Virus record (IMG/VR): IMGVR_UViG_3300045996_000416
Location: 1 to 21,326 of that record
DNA length: 21,326 bases
Reading direction: 5' to 3' (one strand)
From: a virus
Shown here: positions 1 through 8,031 of the stretch, in pieces
Layout: each line of letters opens with the position of its first letter
How positions within the stretch are numbered: position 1 is the first letter of the stretch
Made by a program: the position numbers and the translations under genes
Notes under the pieces: generated by a model
The model's database searches: none
The model's input: only the letters and a program-made list of their open reading frames with translations
Told to the model about the DNA's origin: nothing

Positions 1-214
1 CCCTAACCTCACCCGGCGTCGCGGGATCTGAAACTACTTCCAGCGCTCGTCTCTGAAAGACGCTGTAAACGTCGCCAACAGCCTCGGCGCAGCGCTCGAT
101 AAGATATTGATCGGATGGCGCACATGCGAGGGAGATCACGTCCTGTGGCTTTGTAGCGCCGGTAGCGCAGCCGACCAGAATCAGCAGGATGGGAATGAAC
201 AGAAATTTACGCAC
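1..214 (-). CDS. Small phage lipoprotein, partial (C-terminus beyond window)
   Basis: The frame opens with GTG at 214 and runs off the left edge, giving about 71 residues. The N-terminus is a typical lipoprotein signal: MRKFLFIPILLILVGCATGA, with a basic start, a hydrophobic core and the lipobox LVGC, so Cys16 would be lipidated and the protein anchored to the inner or outer membrane. The start is supported by a GGAG motif 7 nt upstream and by an 8-nt overlap with the end of the holin gene. Two more cysteines follow at about residues 31 and 42. Its place directly after holin and endolysin suggests a lysis role, possibly an outer-membrane spanin subunit. It is not visibly proline-rich as lambda Rz1 is, so that role is inference only. 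Confidence 0.75.
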   Translation of the reverse strand, partial: MRKFLFIPILLILVGCATGATKPQDVISLACAPSDQYLIERCAEAVGDVYSVFQRRALEVVSDPATPGEVR

Positions 215-404
215 TGGGAGGCTCCTCCAATGATGCATTCGGGACAAAGTATTGAAGAATGAAGTTGATGAGCGTGGCCCCCGCGAGCGCGACTTCCGCC
301 GGAATCTCGACGCCGGCGTACTGCTTCGATGCCCACGCGAGAATGGTCATAATCGAACCGGATACGAGTCCGACCGTGACTTTGCGGTTGGGTGCTTGAA
401 TCAT
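207..404 (-). CDS. Probable holin (small two-helix membrane protein)
   Basis: This 65-residue protein has two hydrophobic segments, roughly residues 10-27 (VGLVSGSIMTILAWASKQ) and 36-54 (AEVALAGATLINFILQYFV), separated by a short polar loop, with a short charged C-terminus. Size, topology and the spacing of the helices resemble small holins of the HP1 type, which form membrane lesions that release the endolysin or collapse the membrane potential. An AGGAG ribosome-binding site lies 6 nt before the ATG at 404. It follows the GH19 endolysin by 9 nt and overlaps the lipoprotein gene downstream, so the three form a lysis cassette. Holin identity rests on size, topology and context rather than on catalytic residues. 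Confidence 0.75.
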   Translation of the reverse strand: MIQAPNRKVTVGLVSGSIMTILAWASKQYAGVEIPAEVALAGATLINFILQYFVPNASLEEPPSA

Positions 405-413
405 TGAATGCTC

Positions 414-932
414 CTATAAACCGAGACATCTCCGAATTCTGAGCCAGTGTTGAATTCGATCGTCGATGCCGTTGTAACCACCATTCCAAATCCGGCACAG
501 GGAGCCGAACTTGTCCGCGTCGGCAAGTGGCGCAAGGTTCTTTGTCTTCCAGAACCATCCCGCTGAGCGCGCTGCCGGGATGGGTTGTTCAAGTAGATCG
601 GGATTGGACAGCAGGTCCAGACCTAGCGCCTGTCCGCAAGCCCGGTAGTTGTCTCGGCCGGTAATCTGCGGAAGACCTCGCCCTTTGAAGCGCCGGCCAT
701 CGCCGGGCTGCGTATTGCCGAGATCCTTGCGGCCCTCGTAAGCGTCGCCACTAGCGATCTCTTCAACGTAGCGGAGGCTGCCGGATTCGTGGGCAATGTT
801 GGCGAGGAAAGCGGCTTGTCTTTGCGGAGTGTTGATGTCGAACTCGCTCATCGTGATCGTTAGCGGTTCGGCATAGGTAGACGCGCGTGATGCCGCGTAA
901 GGCATCATCGCGGTCAGTTCCGCCGGTGTCAT
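414..932 (-). CDS. Phage endolysin, glycoside hydrolase family 19 (chitinase-like)
   Basis: The 172-residue protein is a compact single-domain GH19 lysozyme/chitinase-like enzyme that would cleave the glycan strands of peptidoglycan at lysis. Visible family signatures are AAFLANIAHESGSLRYVEE (residues 40-58), containing the catalytic glutamate Glu49 and a candidate second acid at Glu57 or Glu58, then FKGRGLPQITGRDNY (82-96) and RIWNGGYNGIDDR (147-159). There is no signal peptide or SAR-type N-terminal helix, so export should depend on the holin encoded next. A GGAGG motif lies 11 nt before the ATG, a rather long spacing. There is no separate peptidoglycan-binding domain, as is usual for phages of Gram-negative hosts. 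Confidence 0.93.
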   Translation of the reverse strand: MTPAELTAMMPYAASRASTYAEPLTITMSEFDINTPQRQAAFLANIAHESGSLRYVEEIASGDAYEGRKDLGNTQPGDGRRFKGRGLPQITGRDNYRACGQALGLDLLSNPDLLEQPIPAARSAGWFWKTKNLAPLADADKFGSLCRIWNGGYNGIDDRIQHWLRIRRCLGL

Positions 933-962
933 TCGTGTCTATGCCTCCAACCAAAGGCAATC

Positions 963-1364
963 TCAGTCACCGCGGCCTCCAGTGAACACCTTGCGCTCGA
1001 TCCTCTCCGCCCTCTCCTTGAGAGCCGCGATCTGCTCTTGCATGCTGGCGATAGCCCGTGATTGGGCCCGTGCCTCGGGCGCGTAGTCGTTGTGACGCCA
1101 CTCGGCGAAGCTCTTGATGATCTGCTGCATCTGCAGATCCACCGATTGACGCCACTGCGCCCAATCCATCTCGCGGCGGGCATCCATCGCTTTGAACGAT
1201 GCCAGGTCGGTGAGCCCCTGAGTTCTCTCGATGCGTTCCAGTCGCTCAGTGACAGACTGACGCCACTCTCCCGTCTTTGCCTCAAACAGACGCGAGTGAA
1301 TCAGCCACGACGCCGCAGGGCTCAAAATTGCGATCGCGATGGCAATCCAGGCTTCGACACTCAC
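963..1364 (-). CDS. Membrane-anchored coiled-coil protein, possible inner-membrane spanin
   Basis: The frame starts at GTG 1364 with AGGA 7 nt upstream and gives 133 residues. Residues 5-22 (AWIAIAIAILSPAASWLI) form one N-terminal transmembrane segment. The rest is charged and helical, rich in E, R, Q and W, with likely coiled-coil stretches near residues 35-50 and 105-128 (IASMQEQIAALKERAERIER). This N-in, C-out anchor plus coiled coil is the architecture of inner-membrane spanins (Rz-like), and the gene lies directly upstream of the endolysin. No recognised Pfam-type signature is evident to me. A structural or exclusion function is equally possible. Confidence 0.7.
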   Translation of the reverse strand: MSVEAWIAIAIAILSPAASWLIHSRLFEAKTGEWRQSVTERLERIERTQGLTDLASFKAMDARREMDWAQWRQSVDLQMQQIIKSFAEWRHNDYAPEARAQSRAIASMQEQIAALKERAERIERKVFTGGRGD

Positions 1365-1372
1365 AATTCATC

Positions 1373-1546
1373 CTAGTCAGCCGGCAAGGGCGCGACCTTG
1401 GAAGCGATATAGCCCAGATACAGCCGGTCCTGCAGGTTGTATTCGTTGCGCGCTTCGATCTCTTCCAGGACTCGGCGCTGCTCCGGCGTGACTGCCGGCA
1501 GCGGCTTGATTGCTTGAATGATGACGTGACCGCTACGGTGCGACAT
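1373..1546 (-). CDS. Small unknown protein, 57 residues
   Basis: I translated this short gene directly. It begins MSHRSGHVIIQAIKPLPAV, continues with a charged helical segment (TPEQRRVLEEIEARNEY) and ends YIASKVAPLPAD. The ATG overlaps the stop of the preceding membrane-protein gene as TAATG, and a GGAGAT motif lies about 9 nt upstream. Its stop is followed 9 nt later by the next gene, so it neatly fills what would otherwise be a 180-nt gap in a tightly packed operon. There is no transmembrane segment or signal peptide. I do not recognise the family. The position among membrane and lysis genes is the only clue to its role. Confidence 0.65.
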   Translation of the reverse strand: MSHRSGHVIIQAIKPLPAVTPEQRRVLEEIEARNEYNLQDRLYLGYIASKVAPLPAD

Positions 1547-1908
1547 TACGGGCTATCTCCTGGTTTGTGTTTGGGGATCTTCGCCATCTCAAGCCGTACG
1601 TTCATCTCGTCGGTCTCAAGGCGCTGCAGCCGGACTTCCCGTTCCATCTCGCGATAGGAAATGATCATCCACGCTGACATGACGATGCCTGCCCCGACCA
1701 GCATCGCCAATGCGACAACCAACCCCACAACCCACGCCGCGACCTTACCGACGCTTTTGTCGATCGTAAGCGTCAGGCTGATCGGCCCTTTCTGCTCGCT
1801 CAAGTGTGGTAACGCGATTATCGAGTCCCCGGAGTTCTGTGTCGTGCCTGGAGTCTGCGCTGTCGTGGCGTGCGTCGGCTGACTCGAGGCGTGCAACGTC
1901 TCTGGCAT
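1546..1908 (-). CDS. Single-pass membrane protein, unknown function
   Basis: The 120-residue product has a polar, Thr/Gln/Ser-rich N-terminal part (residues 1-50), one long hydrophobic segment at about residues 58-85 (AAWVVGLVVALAMLVGAGIV then MSAWMIISY), and a charged helical tail (REMEREVRLQRLETDEMNVR) ending in KPGDSP. A strong GGGAG ribosome-binding site lies 7-8 nt before the ATG at 1908. That supports this start even though it places the first 55 codons inside the upstream gene in another frame. The low-complexity N-terminus fits a sequence constrained by dual coding. Function is unknown. The context suggests a membrane role late in infection. Confidence 0.65.
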   Translation of the reverse strand: MPETLHASSQPTHATTAQTPGTTQNSGDSIIALPHLSEQKGPISLTLTIDKSVGKVAAWVVGLVVALAMLVGAGIVMSAWMIISYREMEREVRLQRLETDEMNVRLEMAKIPKHKPGDSP

Positions 1909-2116
1909 TCTGCTTCTCCCTTTCGTTGAGCATCACTCGGATCTCGGCAAACGAGCTTGCGAAGCTCCACATGATGCCGAAGAGCGCCACTATGCCAGCA
2001 AGAATAAGGGCCTGCAGCAATTGCATGATCCATTGCCTACCTGCGCTATCTCCGCTCACTGCAAACATCGGCTCCCTCTCGTATGGGTCGAAATCGTCGC
2101 GTGGCGGCTTGTCCAT
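1745..2116 (-). CDS. Single-pass membrane protein with C-terminal coiled coil, unknown function
   Basis: This 123-residue protein has an acidic cytoplasmic-type N-terminus (MDKPPRDDFDPYERE), a transmembrane segment at about residues 29-50 (IMQLLQALILAGIVALFGIM), and a long hydrophilic helix with heptad-like ARLESADARHDSADSRHD and LDNRVTTLERAER. Predicted topology is a short N-terminus, one membrane pass and an extended coiled coil. The last 164 nt overlap the next gene in a different frame. The ribosome-binding site is weak (GGAACCGTC before ATG). It follows the last fibre-type gene by 20 nt. It resembles the other two membrane/coiled-coil proteins downstream in design but not clearly in sequence. 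I cannot name a family. Confidence 0.7.
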   Translation of the reverse strand: MDKPPRDDFDPYEREPMFAVSGDSAGRQWIMQLLQALILAGIVALFGIMWSFASSFAEIRVMLNEREKQNARDVARLESADARHDSADSRHDTELRGLDNRVTTLERAERADQPDAYDRQKRR

Positions 2117-2136
2117 GACGGTTCCGGAAAGTGCAC

Positions 2137-2349
2137 CTAGCAGGCTATCTGGATCTGCCGGTACTTGTTCGCGTTACTAGCAGTGTCGTCGGGAACGTTC
2201 TGGCTCAGCATCAATGCGCAAACCTGGGTGGTTATCATGTGCAGTGCATTTGCACTGAGAACCAACGTGGCGCCTTGCGATACCCTTGCCATCGGGTTGA
2301 CGGCGGTTAGCGTCAGCGCCGGTGCTTGGGTTGTGCGTGCTACCGTCAT
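2137..2349 (-). CDS. Small phage protein following the tail fibre genes
   Basis: The 70-residue protein (MTVARTTQAPALTLTAVNPM at the start) is rich in Thr, Ala, Val and Asn and lacks a membrane segment or signal peptide. The composition suggests a beta-rich structural polypeptide. Its ATG overlaps the stop of the lectin-like tail gene as ATGA, so its translation is probably coupled to that gene and it may be a virion component or a fibre partner. I do not recognise a family, and no catalytic motif can be seen. Confidence 0.6.
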   Translation of the reverse strand: MTVARTTQAPALTLTAVNPMARVSQGATLVLSANALHMITTQVCALMLSQNVPDDTASNANKYRQIQIAC

Positions 2350-3365
2350 GCCGCCACCTTGGGCCCAAACTCTGCGCTATTAAATCCGCTCTGTGTCCAT
2401 GCCGACGATGTCCCCGGATCTGTCTCAAGGATCTGCTTGTAATAGATGTAACTGGTAGATAATGCCTGCGTTGACCCGTCGTAGTCCGTTCCTCCAGATC
2501 GCGTCACCATCGCAATCGAACGCGATCCTGCATCGTCTTTCTTGGCATTTGCCAGAGTCATCACACCAGAGATCGAAGCTGGTGTGTGCGACATGTTCTG
2601 AAAGGTATACGTGTCCTTGTTGTTGAGGACGTCTGACTGCACGTAGTCGGTGTCATCGTTAGGATTTGTGTCGTCTACGAGCAGATAATTGTCGGTTGAA
2701 TTTGCATCACTGCCGACCATTTGGGAGCTATTGCCGTTTCCGTTCGGAAAGTAGACGTCAACTCTTCGATCGCCGAGAAAGTCATTGTTGACGGATCCGG
2801 CACTGTCACAAATATAGAAGTCGTCAAATATCTGTCCGTTGCGAGCGAATAGAATAGAGACACCGGTAATTACGCCAGTGGCCCCGTTACGCGTGTCCGC
2901 TCCAGTCCCTGACAACACGTTAGCACCATTAATTCGCACCTCATAGGTTCCTGTGGTGTCGTTAATCAGAGCTTTGAGTTCCACATAACAGTAACCAGAA
3001 GTTGGAACGACACCGGCTGCGGAAGTTGCTAACGCGGTGTTGCTTCTTAGCACACTGACAGACATGTCCGTGTTTAGCCTCAAAGCGACATGCAATGTTG
3101 CTGTTTCGAGGAACTCTAATAGATTTAGCGCCGACGCTGGCGCGCCACCCATATTCAATGCGAACCCCGCAATCACGGTAGTGGCTGACGTGATAGCAAC
3201 GTTCAATCCACGGCCGGTTGTTGTGCACGTCCATCCATTGCCGCTCCGACGGCCCGTACCTGATGCGATTGATTGCGAAGCTATTGTGTTCGCGGCCGCA
3301 GTCCACATTTCCAACACGTCGGCAGTCGCGTAGTGATCCCAACCGTCGAAGAATCGCAGTGTCAT
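2346..3365 (-). CDS. Putative tail structural protein with lectin-like (jelly-roll) N-terminal domain
   Basis: The 339-residue protein opens MTLRFFDGWDHYATADVLEM, the start seen in phage tail proteins that carry a concanavalin/LamG-like sandwich of about 200 residues. Matching features are the beta-rich body and the sequence IFDDFYICDSAG near residues 179-190. The C-terminal third (DVYFPNGNGNSSQMVGS onward) is rich in N, D, S and T and is probably also beta-structured. Such proteins sit at the tail tip or on side fibres and may bind surface glycans. An AGGA motif lies 7 nt before the ATG. The gene looks visibly AT-richer than its neighbours, as expected for a rapidly exchanged host-range gene. 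The lectin role is inference from fold resemblance. Confidence 0.65.
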   Translation of the reverse strand: MTLRFFDGWDHYATADVLEMWTAAANTIASQSIASGTGRRSGNGWTCTTTGRGLNVAITSATTVIAGFALNMGGAPASALNLLEFLETATLHVALRLNTDMSVSVLRSNTALATSAAGVVPTSGYCYVELKALINDTTGTYEVRINGANVLSGTGADTRNGATGVITGVSILFARNGQIFDDFYICDSAGSVNNDFLGDRRVDVYFPNGNGNSSQMVGSDANSTDNYLLVDDTNPNDDTDYVQSDVLNNKDTYTFQNMSHTPASISGVMTLANAKKDDAGSRSIAMVTRSGGTDYDGSTQALSTSYIYYKQILETDPGTSSAWTQSGFNSAEFGPKVAA

Positions 3366-3374
3366 TTTTGCTTC

Positions 3375-4055
3375 CTATCTCGTGCCAGCAAGAACGAATG
3401 AAATGTCAGCAAGCGTCGCGTCCGGAACAGTAGGCGCAACAACAGTCAGAACGTCTCCCACGTCGAAAACTGTCTCGGATGCCATGTCAAACGTGGCAGT
3501 TGTAGCGGCTGCAGCGAAGCTCATGGTTCCGACTGAAACGCCGTTCTGCTGGATGTCGAAGTCTGTCTCGGCAGTTGCGGCTACATCGGCCACACCTTGG
3601 GATGGCGAAAGGCCGGCAGCGAATGTCACTTCACGAGGGAATGCGTAGCGCAAGCACACCGCATCGGCATCTGGAACACCGGACACCATGGCTCCCACAT
3701 CATACGGTGACGCCCCTCCTCCTCCGCCTGGCTCCCAGTATCCCGAACTGCTTTCATCAAAGACGTACTCGCTGTCTCCAGGGATATAAGCACGCCAACC
3801 CGGCAGAGGTTGCAGGAACTGCCAACCTCCAGAGTAGTACGCCACCTCTTGAGCATGTCCAACCCATGCACCCGTCGGCGTGGCTCCCACCAAGTAGCGG
3901 TCGCCCTCGGCCGGTGATCCAGGTGGATCATTCTGATATCCGAGCGCCTGAATGTTGATCGCCGCTTCGAGCGCGCGAAACGCTGCATTGACGATGACCT
4001 CGGGCTGACTCTGTGCTGCCGCTAGCTCGTCAAGCTCAAGAATCGGTGTCGTCAT
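3375..4055 (-). CDS. DUF2793-like tail protein (fibre or tip appendage)
   Basis: The 226-residue protein has an N-terminal DUF2793-like module at residues 1-110, recognisable by [40 protein letters not shown] and [20 protein letters not shown] glycine linker (GGGGG) follows, then a C-terminal beta-rich domain of about 100 residues ([20 protein letters not shown] and on). DUF2793 proteins are found in tail-tip and fibre positions of phages and gene-transfer-agent-like clusters. Their biochemical role is not established. The gene is joined to the tail-tip hub by an ATGA overlap, which fits a protein that docks on that hub. The C-terminal domain could be the exposed, ligand-binding part. Confidence 0.8.
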   Translation of the reverse strand: MTTPILELDELAAAQSQPEVIVNAAFRALEAAINIQALGYQNDPPGSPAEGDRYLVGATPTGAWVGHAQEVAYYSGGWQFLQPLPGWRAYIPGDSEYVFDESSSGYWEPGGGGGASPYDVGAMVSGVPDADAVCLRYAFPREVTFAAGLSPSQGVADVAATAETDFDIQQNGVSVGTMSFAAAATTATFDMASETVFDVGDVLTVVAPTVPDATLADISFVLAGTR

Positions 4056-7000
4056 ACTGTTGCTACCCCAGGCGTTCCGCGGCCTACGATCGCGGAAAGT
4101 TGATAGATGTGGACGGTTACCTCCGGCACGGGCGCACCGAAGTCAGTGGTTTGGTCGGCGGCGGTATAAACCACTGACGGCGTGGAACTCGTAAGCGTAC
4201 GCACGACGGTGACTTCGTCGAGAATGTCAATCGAGTACGACTCGTTCGCCTCGGAGTTGGGTATCTCCACCCCATCGCGCATTGTTTGGTGCAGCCGGTC
4301 GCGACGGATCCAGGTGATCGTTAGATCCTCCGAGAGATCGCGCTCACCGCGGACGTATACTGGCGAGAAGGTTTCCAGCGCCATGCCGGTACCCGTGAAT
4401 GGGTATGTCGTGGCAGCAGCAAGCGTGGAACCCATCGTCACGCCGCGGTATCGCATTTCGACGCCAATCTGCGCGGTACTGAGCGGCAGTCGCACGACGC
4501 CCGGGCCGCTTAACAGCACGAACCGGTCATTGATTTCGCTTGTCCCGACGATGTGCTCGGTGCCCCGACGCCCACGTAACAGCGTACTCAACCGCCAGCG
4601 GTTGGCGCTAATCTCTTCTGCATCTTGAAACTGGACGATTTCCCAGCGTCCATGGACACCGATTGCAGCAGTGTTAGCGCCGACTAACACATCCTCCTCA
4701 GTGCGGCTTTCGAACGCGGTAGCCGACCCTACAACCACATCAATCGAGTTCTCGTAGTCCCAGGTGCTAGTGATGCCAGAGGGCAACGCTGTGTTGATTC
4801 GACCAACCCTGGCTTCGTTTGCAACAGCGGCAACCTGCGTCCAGCTCGTGCCGCCGTCTGCACTCCGATAGATAATAGCCCCACCCCACGTGGTGCCAAT
4901 GCCAGAGCGTGCCGCCACTGCGTAGATGCCCGCATCGTCGTCCTCTTCTCGAAGCGCCGGTAGATCGAGCAGCAGCAACTCCGTGCTCGCAGGGAACGTG
5001 AGCCGATTAGGCTGGCGAAGCGGCGGTTGAGCAACGGCAGTAGACTCATAACTGCCATCGTCATCCCGTACCAGTTCGGCTCGGCGCAGAATGAGATCTG
5101 CGGTTTCGATAGATGCAATCCGCATGCGTTCGTTGCGGCCGTCCACCGGCACCACAATAGCGTCTGCGGGTTCGAGCTCAGAGCGGTATCGGTCGAGCGA
5201 AAGATCGTGTATCCAACGAGCTCGCCAAGCATCCGCCCAGACGATTTCAGCAATCTGTGCGGCCTGGTCATCGTCGAGCGCAGCTACCAAGTCGATGTCT
5301 AGATCGTTGACTGCGTCGGTGGTCAGTCGCGCCGGACTGATTTGCTCGCCCGGTTCATAGTCCCGGCTGGGCGCCAAGTAATGCACCCGCATCATGCGGG
5401 GAAGTTCTATGGACTGAACCTTTTTTGTGATCACTGCCGGTGGTCCATCTCCGTCACCTTCATGAGCCCCGAGTTCTTCGGCCTCAATCGTTGCAACAGA
5501 TTCCTTGCCACGCGTAGGCCATTTTAAGACCACGCCCGATTCGACGCAGTCGAAGAAACCAATCATTCGTAGTGGTTCGATACATGCACGACCACTCATA
5601 GGCCGAGTACGTGCATAGCCGTGAACGAACCGATTAGTTAGATCGGACACGTCGATGTCAGATTCTAGTAGGCCGCAGTCATTACAGACGTTTGTGACAA
5701 TCGTTGCGAGAGATACGTCGTCAGGTGACGGACTCCCAAACTCAAGCACGACCGGTGCGCGGGAACCTCCTGGGCCTAAGTTCGCTTCGAACGTGATGAG
5801 TCTATTTCCGCCACCATCAAAAACGCTTCCGCCTTCGAATGAGCCGATCTGCTCGTCCCATTCAATGTCGATATAGGTCCCGTCCCTCGTATCTAGATAT
5901 CTCGTGAATGAGACGATCGGCCACGCGAGCACATGGTTCTGGACGCGTCCCGCATTGAGGTTTTCGGTACTGCCAGGAAGCTGAGTCTCAATATTCCATA
6001 CCATATTCCCGGTATGTGGATCCCATTTTGCGAGACGCTCAGTGCTGGATCCCGCGGGCCCACCTAACATGCCAATTAACAGCGTGTCGTCCCAAAGGTC
6101 GTACAAAAATAGTTTGCACTGTACAAAGCGCGTCCAGGTGGGATCGAAGTCTATCGGGAAAACGGCTCCTACCGCCTCATGCTGAAATATCAAAGTCAAT
6201 AGGAAGGTATTGTAGTGACCGATGGCCCGACGCAACAGCGCGGGTTGGGAGGTTGTTGTGTCAGGATCAACGGCAATGGCGTATCCAGCCGCGCTGTTAA
6301 AAAACAGCGGATCTCTACCACCACATACTTTGCCCTCCGTATAACCGGCCCCAGGTGCCCAAAAGACACCGCCGCTCATCAACACGCCATCATAGGCAGA
6401 GAAGCTGACTCCAGCCTCAGATACTGCGAGGATCATGTCACCATATCCCGGGACATAGATCACAACTGCCTCGGCCCAGAAATCTGTGGATCCGCCCACG
6501 GGCCGCGAGGCATCCATCACCAACGTGTCTGGGTGGATTCTCGCGATGGCAACATTGTCATCCTCGGTGAACCAAGGAAAATAGATATGTCCGTTCCGGC
6601 CAGTTGCGATCGCGCCGTGAATCCATAACCCGCCGAGACTAAGCATTCCAGGCAAGGCGTCTTCGAATGTTTGCTGCCTGAGTTCGGTATTGTCAGATAT
6701 TCTGAACTCTCTGAAGCCCATCGTATCGCCAGCACTGTCTACAGTGATATAGCGCCCTCTCAGCCAGCTCGGCAAGACGACATTCGGATTGAAGCTATCG
6801 AATACGCTATCCGGTAACAGCGTCGGCTGGATGTAGTCCTGCTCGCTGGTACCGTCGAATATTTCAAATCTCCATTGTGGATGACGTCGCGCCTGCTCAT
6901 CAATCAACTGGCGCCTTGGAAAAATCACATATGCCAGTTCTCTGAAGGCTGGTACGTTTCCCACGCCCTCAAATGATTCAATGGTAGGGTCTGGCAACTG

Positions 7001-7531
7001 ATCAGACGTGCCCGTGTAGACTTCGAACTGGGCTCGGTAGACAAACGAGGCTGCAGTTCGCTCAGTGAAGTCGTCAATCGACTCATCGTCCTGTTGCTCA
7101 CGAACGTCGTAAACGAGCTTTCCGTTCTCCCAAATACGAAGTATTCCGCCGATCGGTCCATGAGTACTAGCGCGCAAGCCAACAGCGACGGGCTGGAAGT
7201 ATGTGAAGGTGGTGACCGATTGCTCCGGGCCTCCTCCTTTTCCTCCTAATTCTTCCGTGGTGGATACCTCCTCAATGGGACCTAACCAAATTACTGTCCC
7301 TGGAACGGCAATGGTTCCCCAGGTATCTGGCACTGGGTTTCCAACCTGCGCGCTCGTGGTCTGCAAGTCCTCCATCCGTGGGCCGATACTTGCTGGAAGC
7401 TGCCCCGGGAAGAGAACCGAACCCGCAAGCAGACCCAACTGGGCGCCATACATGGCGCCCGTAGGTCCGCCGACAATGTACCCAATGATACCGCCGATAA
7501 TGGCGGTACCAGCCTGTTCCCAATTGCTCAT
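4052..7531 (-). CDS. Tail-tip hub / central fibre protein (lambda J- and GTA-like) with beta-propeller-like insertion
   Basis: The 1159-residue protein is the largest in the window. Residues 7-40 are Gly/Ala-rich and hydrophobic. Residues 165-226 ([20 protein letters not shown], then [11 protein letters not shown]) and 604-690 ([40 protein letters not shown]) are the two halves of the conserved hub core of Phage-tail_3/GTA-type tail proteins. Residues about 865-920 hold a BNR-like strand ([15 protein letters not shown]). Residues 985-1159 form the conserved C-terminal region ([39 protein letters not shown]). Between the core halves lies a segment of about 370 residues with repeated beta motifs such as GHIYFPWF and [15 protein letters not shown]. 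The protein would cap the tail and contact the host. ATGA overlaps join it to both neighbours. Confidence 0.9.
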   Translation of the reverse strand: MSNWEQAGTAIIGGIIGYIVGGPTGAMYGAQLGLLAGSVLFPGQLPASIGPRMEDLQTTSAQVGNPVPDTWGTIAVPGTVIWLGPIEEVSTTEELGGKGGGPEQSVTTFTYFQPVAVGLRASTHGPIGGILRIWENGKLVYDVREQQDDESIDDFTERTAASFVYRAQFEVYTGTSDQLPDPTIESFEGVGNVPAFRELAYVIFPRRQLIDEQARRHPQWRFEIFDGTSEQDYIQPTLLPDSVFDSFNPNVVLPSWLRGRYITVDSAGDTMGFREFRISDNTELRQQTFEDALPGMLSLGGLWIHGAIATGRNGHIYFPWFTEDDNVAIARIHPDTLVMDASRPVGGSTDFWAEAVVIYVPGYGDMILAVSEAGVSFSAYDGVLMSGGVFWAPGAGYTEGKVCGGRDPLFFNSAAGYAIAVDPDTTTSQPALLRRAIGHYNTFLLTLIFQHEAVGAVFPIDFDPTWTRFVQCKLFLYDLWDDTLLIGMLGGPAGSSTERLAKWDPHTGNMVWNIETQLPGSTENLNAGRVQNHVLAWPIVSFTRYLDTRDGTYIDIEWDEQIGSFEGGSVFDGGGNRLITFEANLGPGGSRAPVVLEFGSPSPDDVSLATIVTNVCNDCGLLESDIDVSDLTNRFVHGYARTRPMSGRACIEPLRMIGFFDCVESGVVLKWPTRGKESVATIEAEELGAHEGDGDGPPAVITKKVQSIELPRMMRVHYLAPSRDYEPGEQISPARLTTDAVNDLDIDLVAALDDDQAAQIAEIVWADAWRARWIHDLSLDRYRSELEPADAIVVPVDGRNERMRIASIETADLILRRAELVRDDDGSYESTAVAQPPLRQPNRLTFPASTELLLLDLPALREEDDDAGIYAVAARSGIGTTWGGAIIYRSADGGTSWTQVAAVANEARVGRINTALPSGITSTWDYENSIDVVVGSATAFESRTEEDVLVGANTAAIGVHGRWEIVQFQDAEEISANRWRLSTLLRGRRGTEHIVGTSEINDRFVLLSGPGVVRLPLSTAQIGVEMRYRGVTMGSTLAAATTYPFTGTGMALETFSPVYVRGERDLSEDLTITWIRRDRLHQTMRDGVEIPNSEANESYSIDILDEVTVVRTLTSSTPSVVYTAADQTTDFGAPVPEVTVHIYQLSAIVGRGTPGVATV

Positions 7532-8031
7532 GCAGCACCACGAAAGCTGTGGTGCGGAGGCCCATCCCAGTCAAGACCGACACTCGTAATCGGCACTCCA
7601 TCGCGCCACTTCTGCAATGAGATGAAGGCACCTCCGCCGTCGTGAACGATCGCACCATGCGTTGCGCCAGCGGCTACTCCGACCATCATTCCCTGCGTTG
7701 ACAGCTTGTTCTCAAATACCTCCCGAGGAAACACCGAACGCCCTCGCACCCGGAAGTCAATCTGACCCGCAAGCATCACTTCGATTGAATCAACATTGGG
7801 GTGAGAGTGATCTGGGAATACTCCTGCGCTCGTGCCCATGAACAGTTCCGCTTGATAGCGGCCGGCTCGATACAGGACAACGCTGCTGACCTTGCTGCCT
7901 TGAGCTTCGAACTCGTATGTGGCACTTGCTGGAAGCATCCACGCTGATGGCGGTTGGGCCATAAACCATCGAGCGAACGCGGCCAGATTCCTGTGCCCAG
8001 AATCGTTGGTACAAGCCGCGTCAGTCGTCAC
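7528..8031 (-). CDS. Cupin-like protein A within the tail-tip gene cluster
   Basis: From GTG 8031, which overlaps the stop of the DUF2163 gene as GTGA, the product has 167 residues. A cupin motif 1 is visible at residues 75-89, HSHPNVDSIEVMLAG, giving His75, His77 and Glu84 as candidate metal ligands. A second-motif histidine follows in GVAAGATHGAIVH (His125 or His130). The C-terminus FISLQKWRDGVPITSVGLDW is shared with the second cupin-like protein at 9559-10011, so the two are paralogues. A metal-binding beta-barrel is likely, but no substrate is evident. ATGA links it to the hub gene. It may be a tail-tip subunit using a cupin fold or an enzyme acting on tail proteins or host glycans; neither can be chosen from sequence. 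Confidence 0.75.
   Translation of the reverse strand: MTTDAACTNDSGHRNLAAFARWFMAQPPSAWMLPASATYEFEAQGSKVSSVVLYRAGRYQAELFMGTSAGVFPDHSHPNVDSIEVMLAGQIDFRVRGRSVFPREVFENKLSTQGMMVGVAAGATHGAIVHDGGGAFISLQKWRDGVPITSVGLDWDGPPHHSFRGAA

Noticed and set aside
1546-2116. Classical Rz/Rz1 spanin pair
   Set aside because: The overlap resembles a nested spanin pair, but the downstream product has no lipobox and carries its own transmembrane helix after a polar N-terminus.
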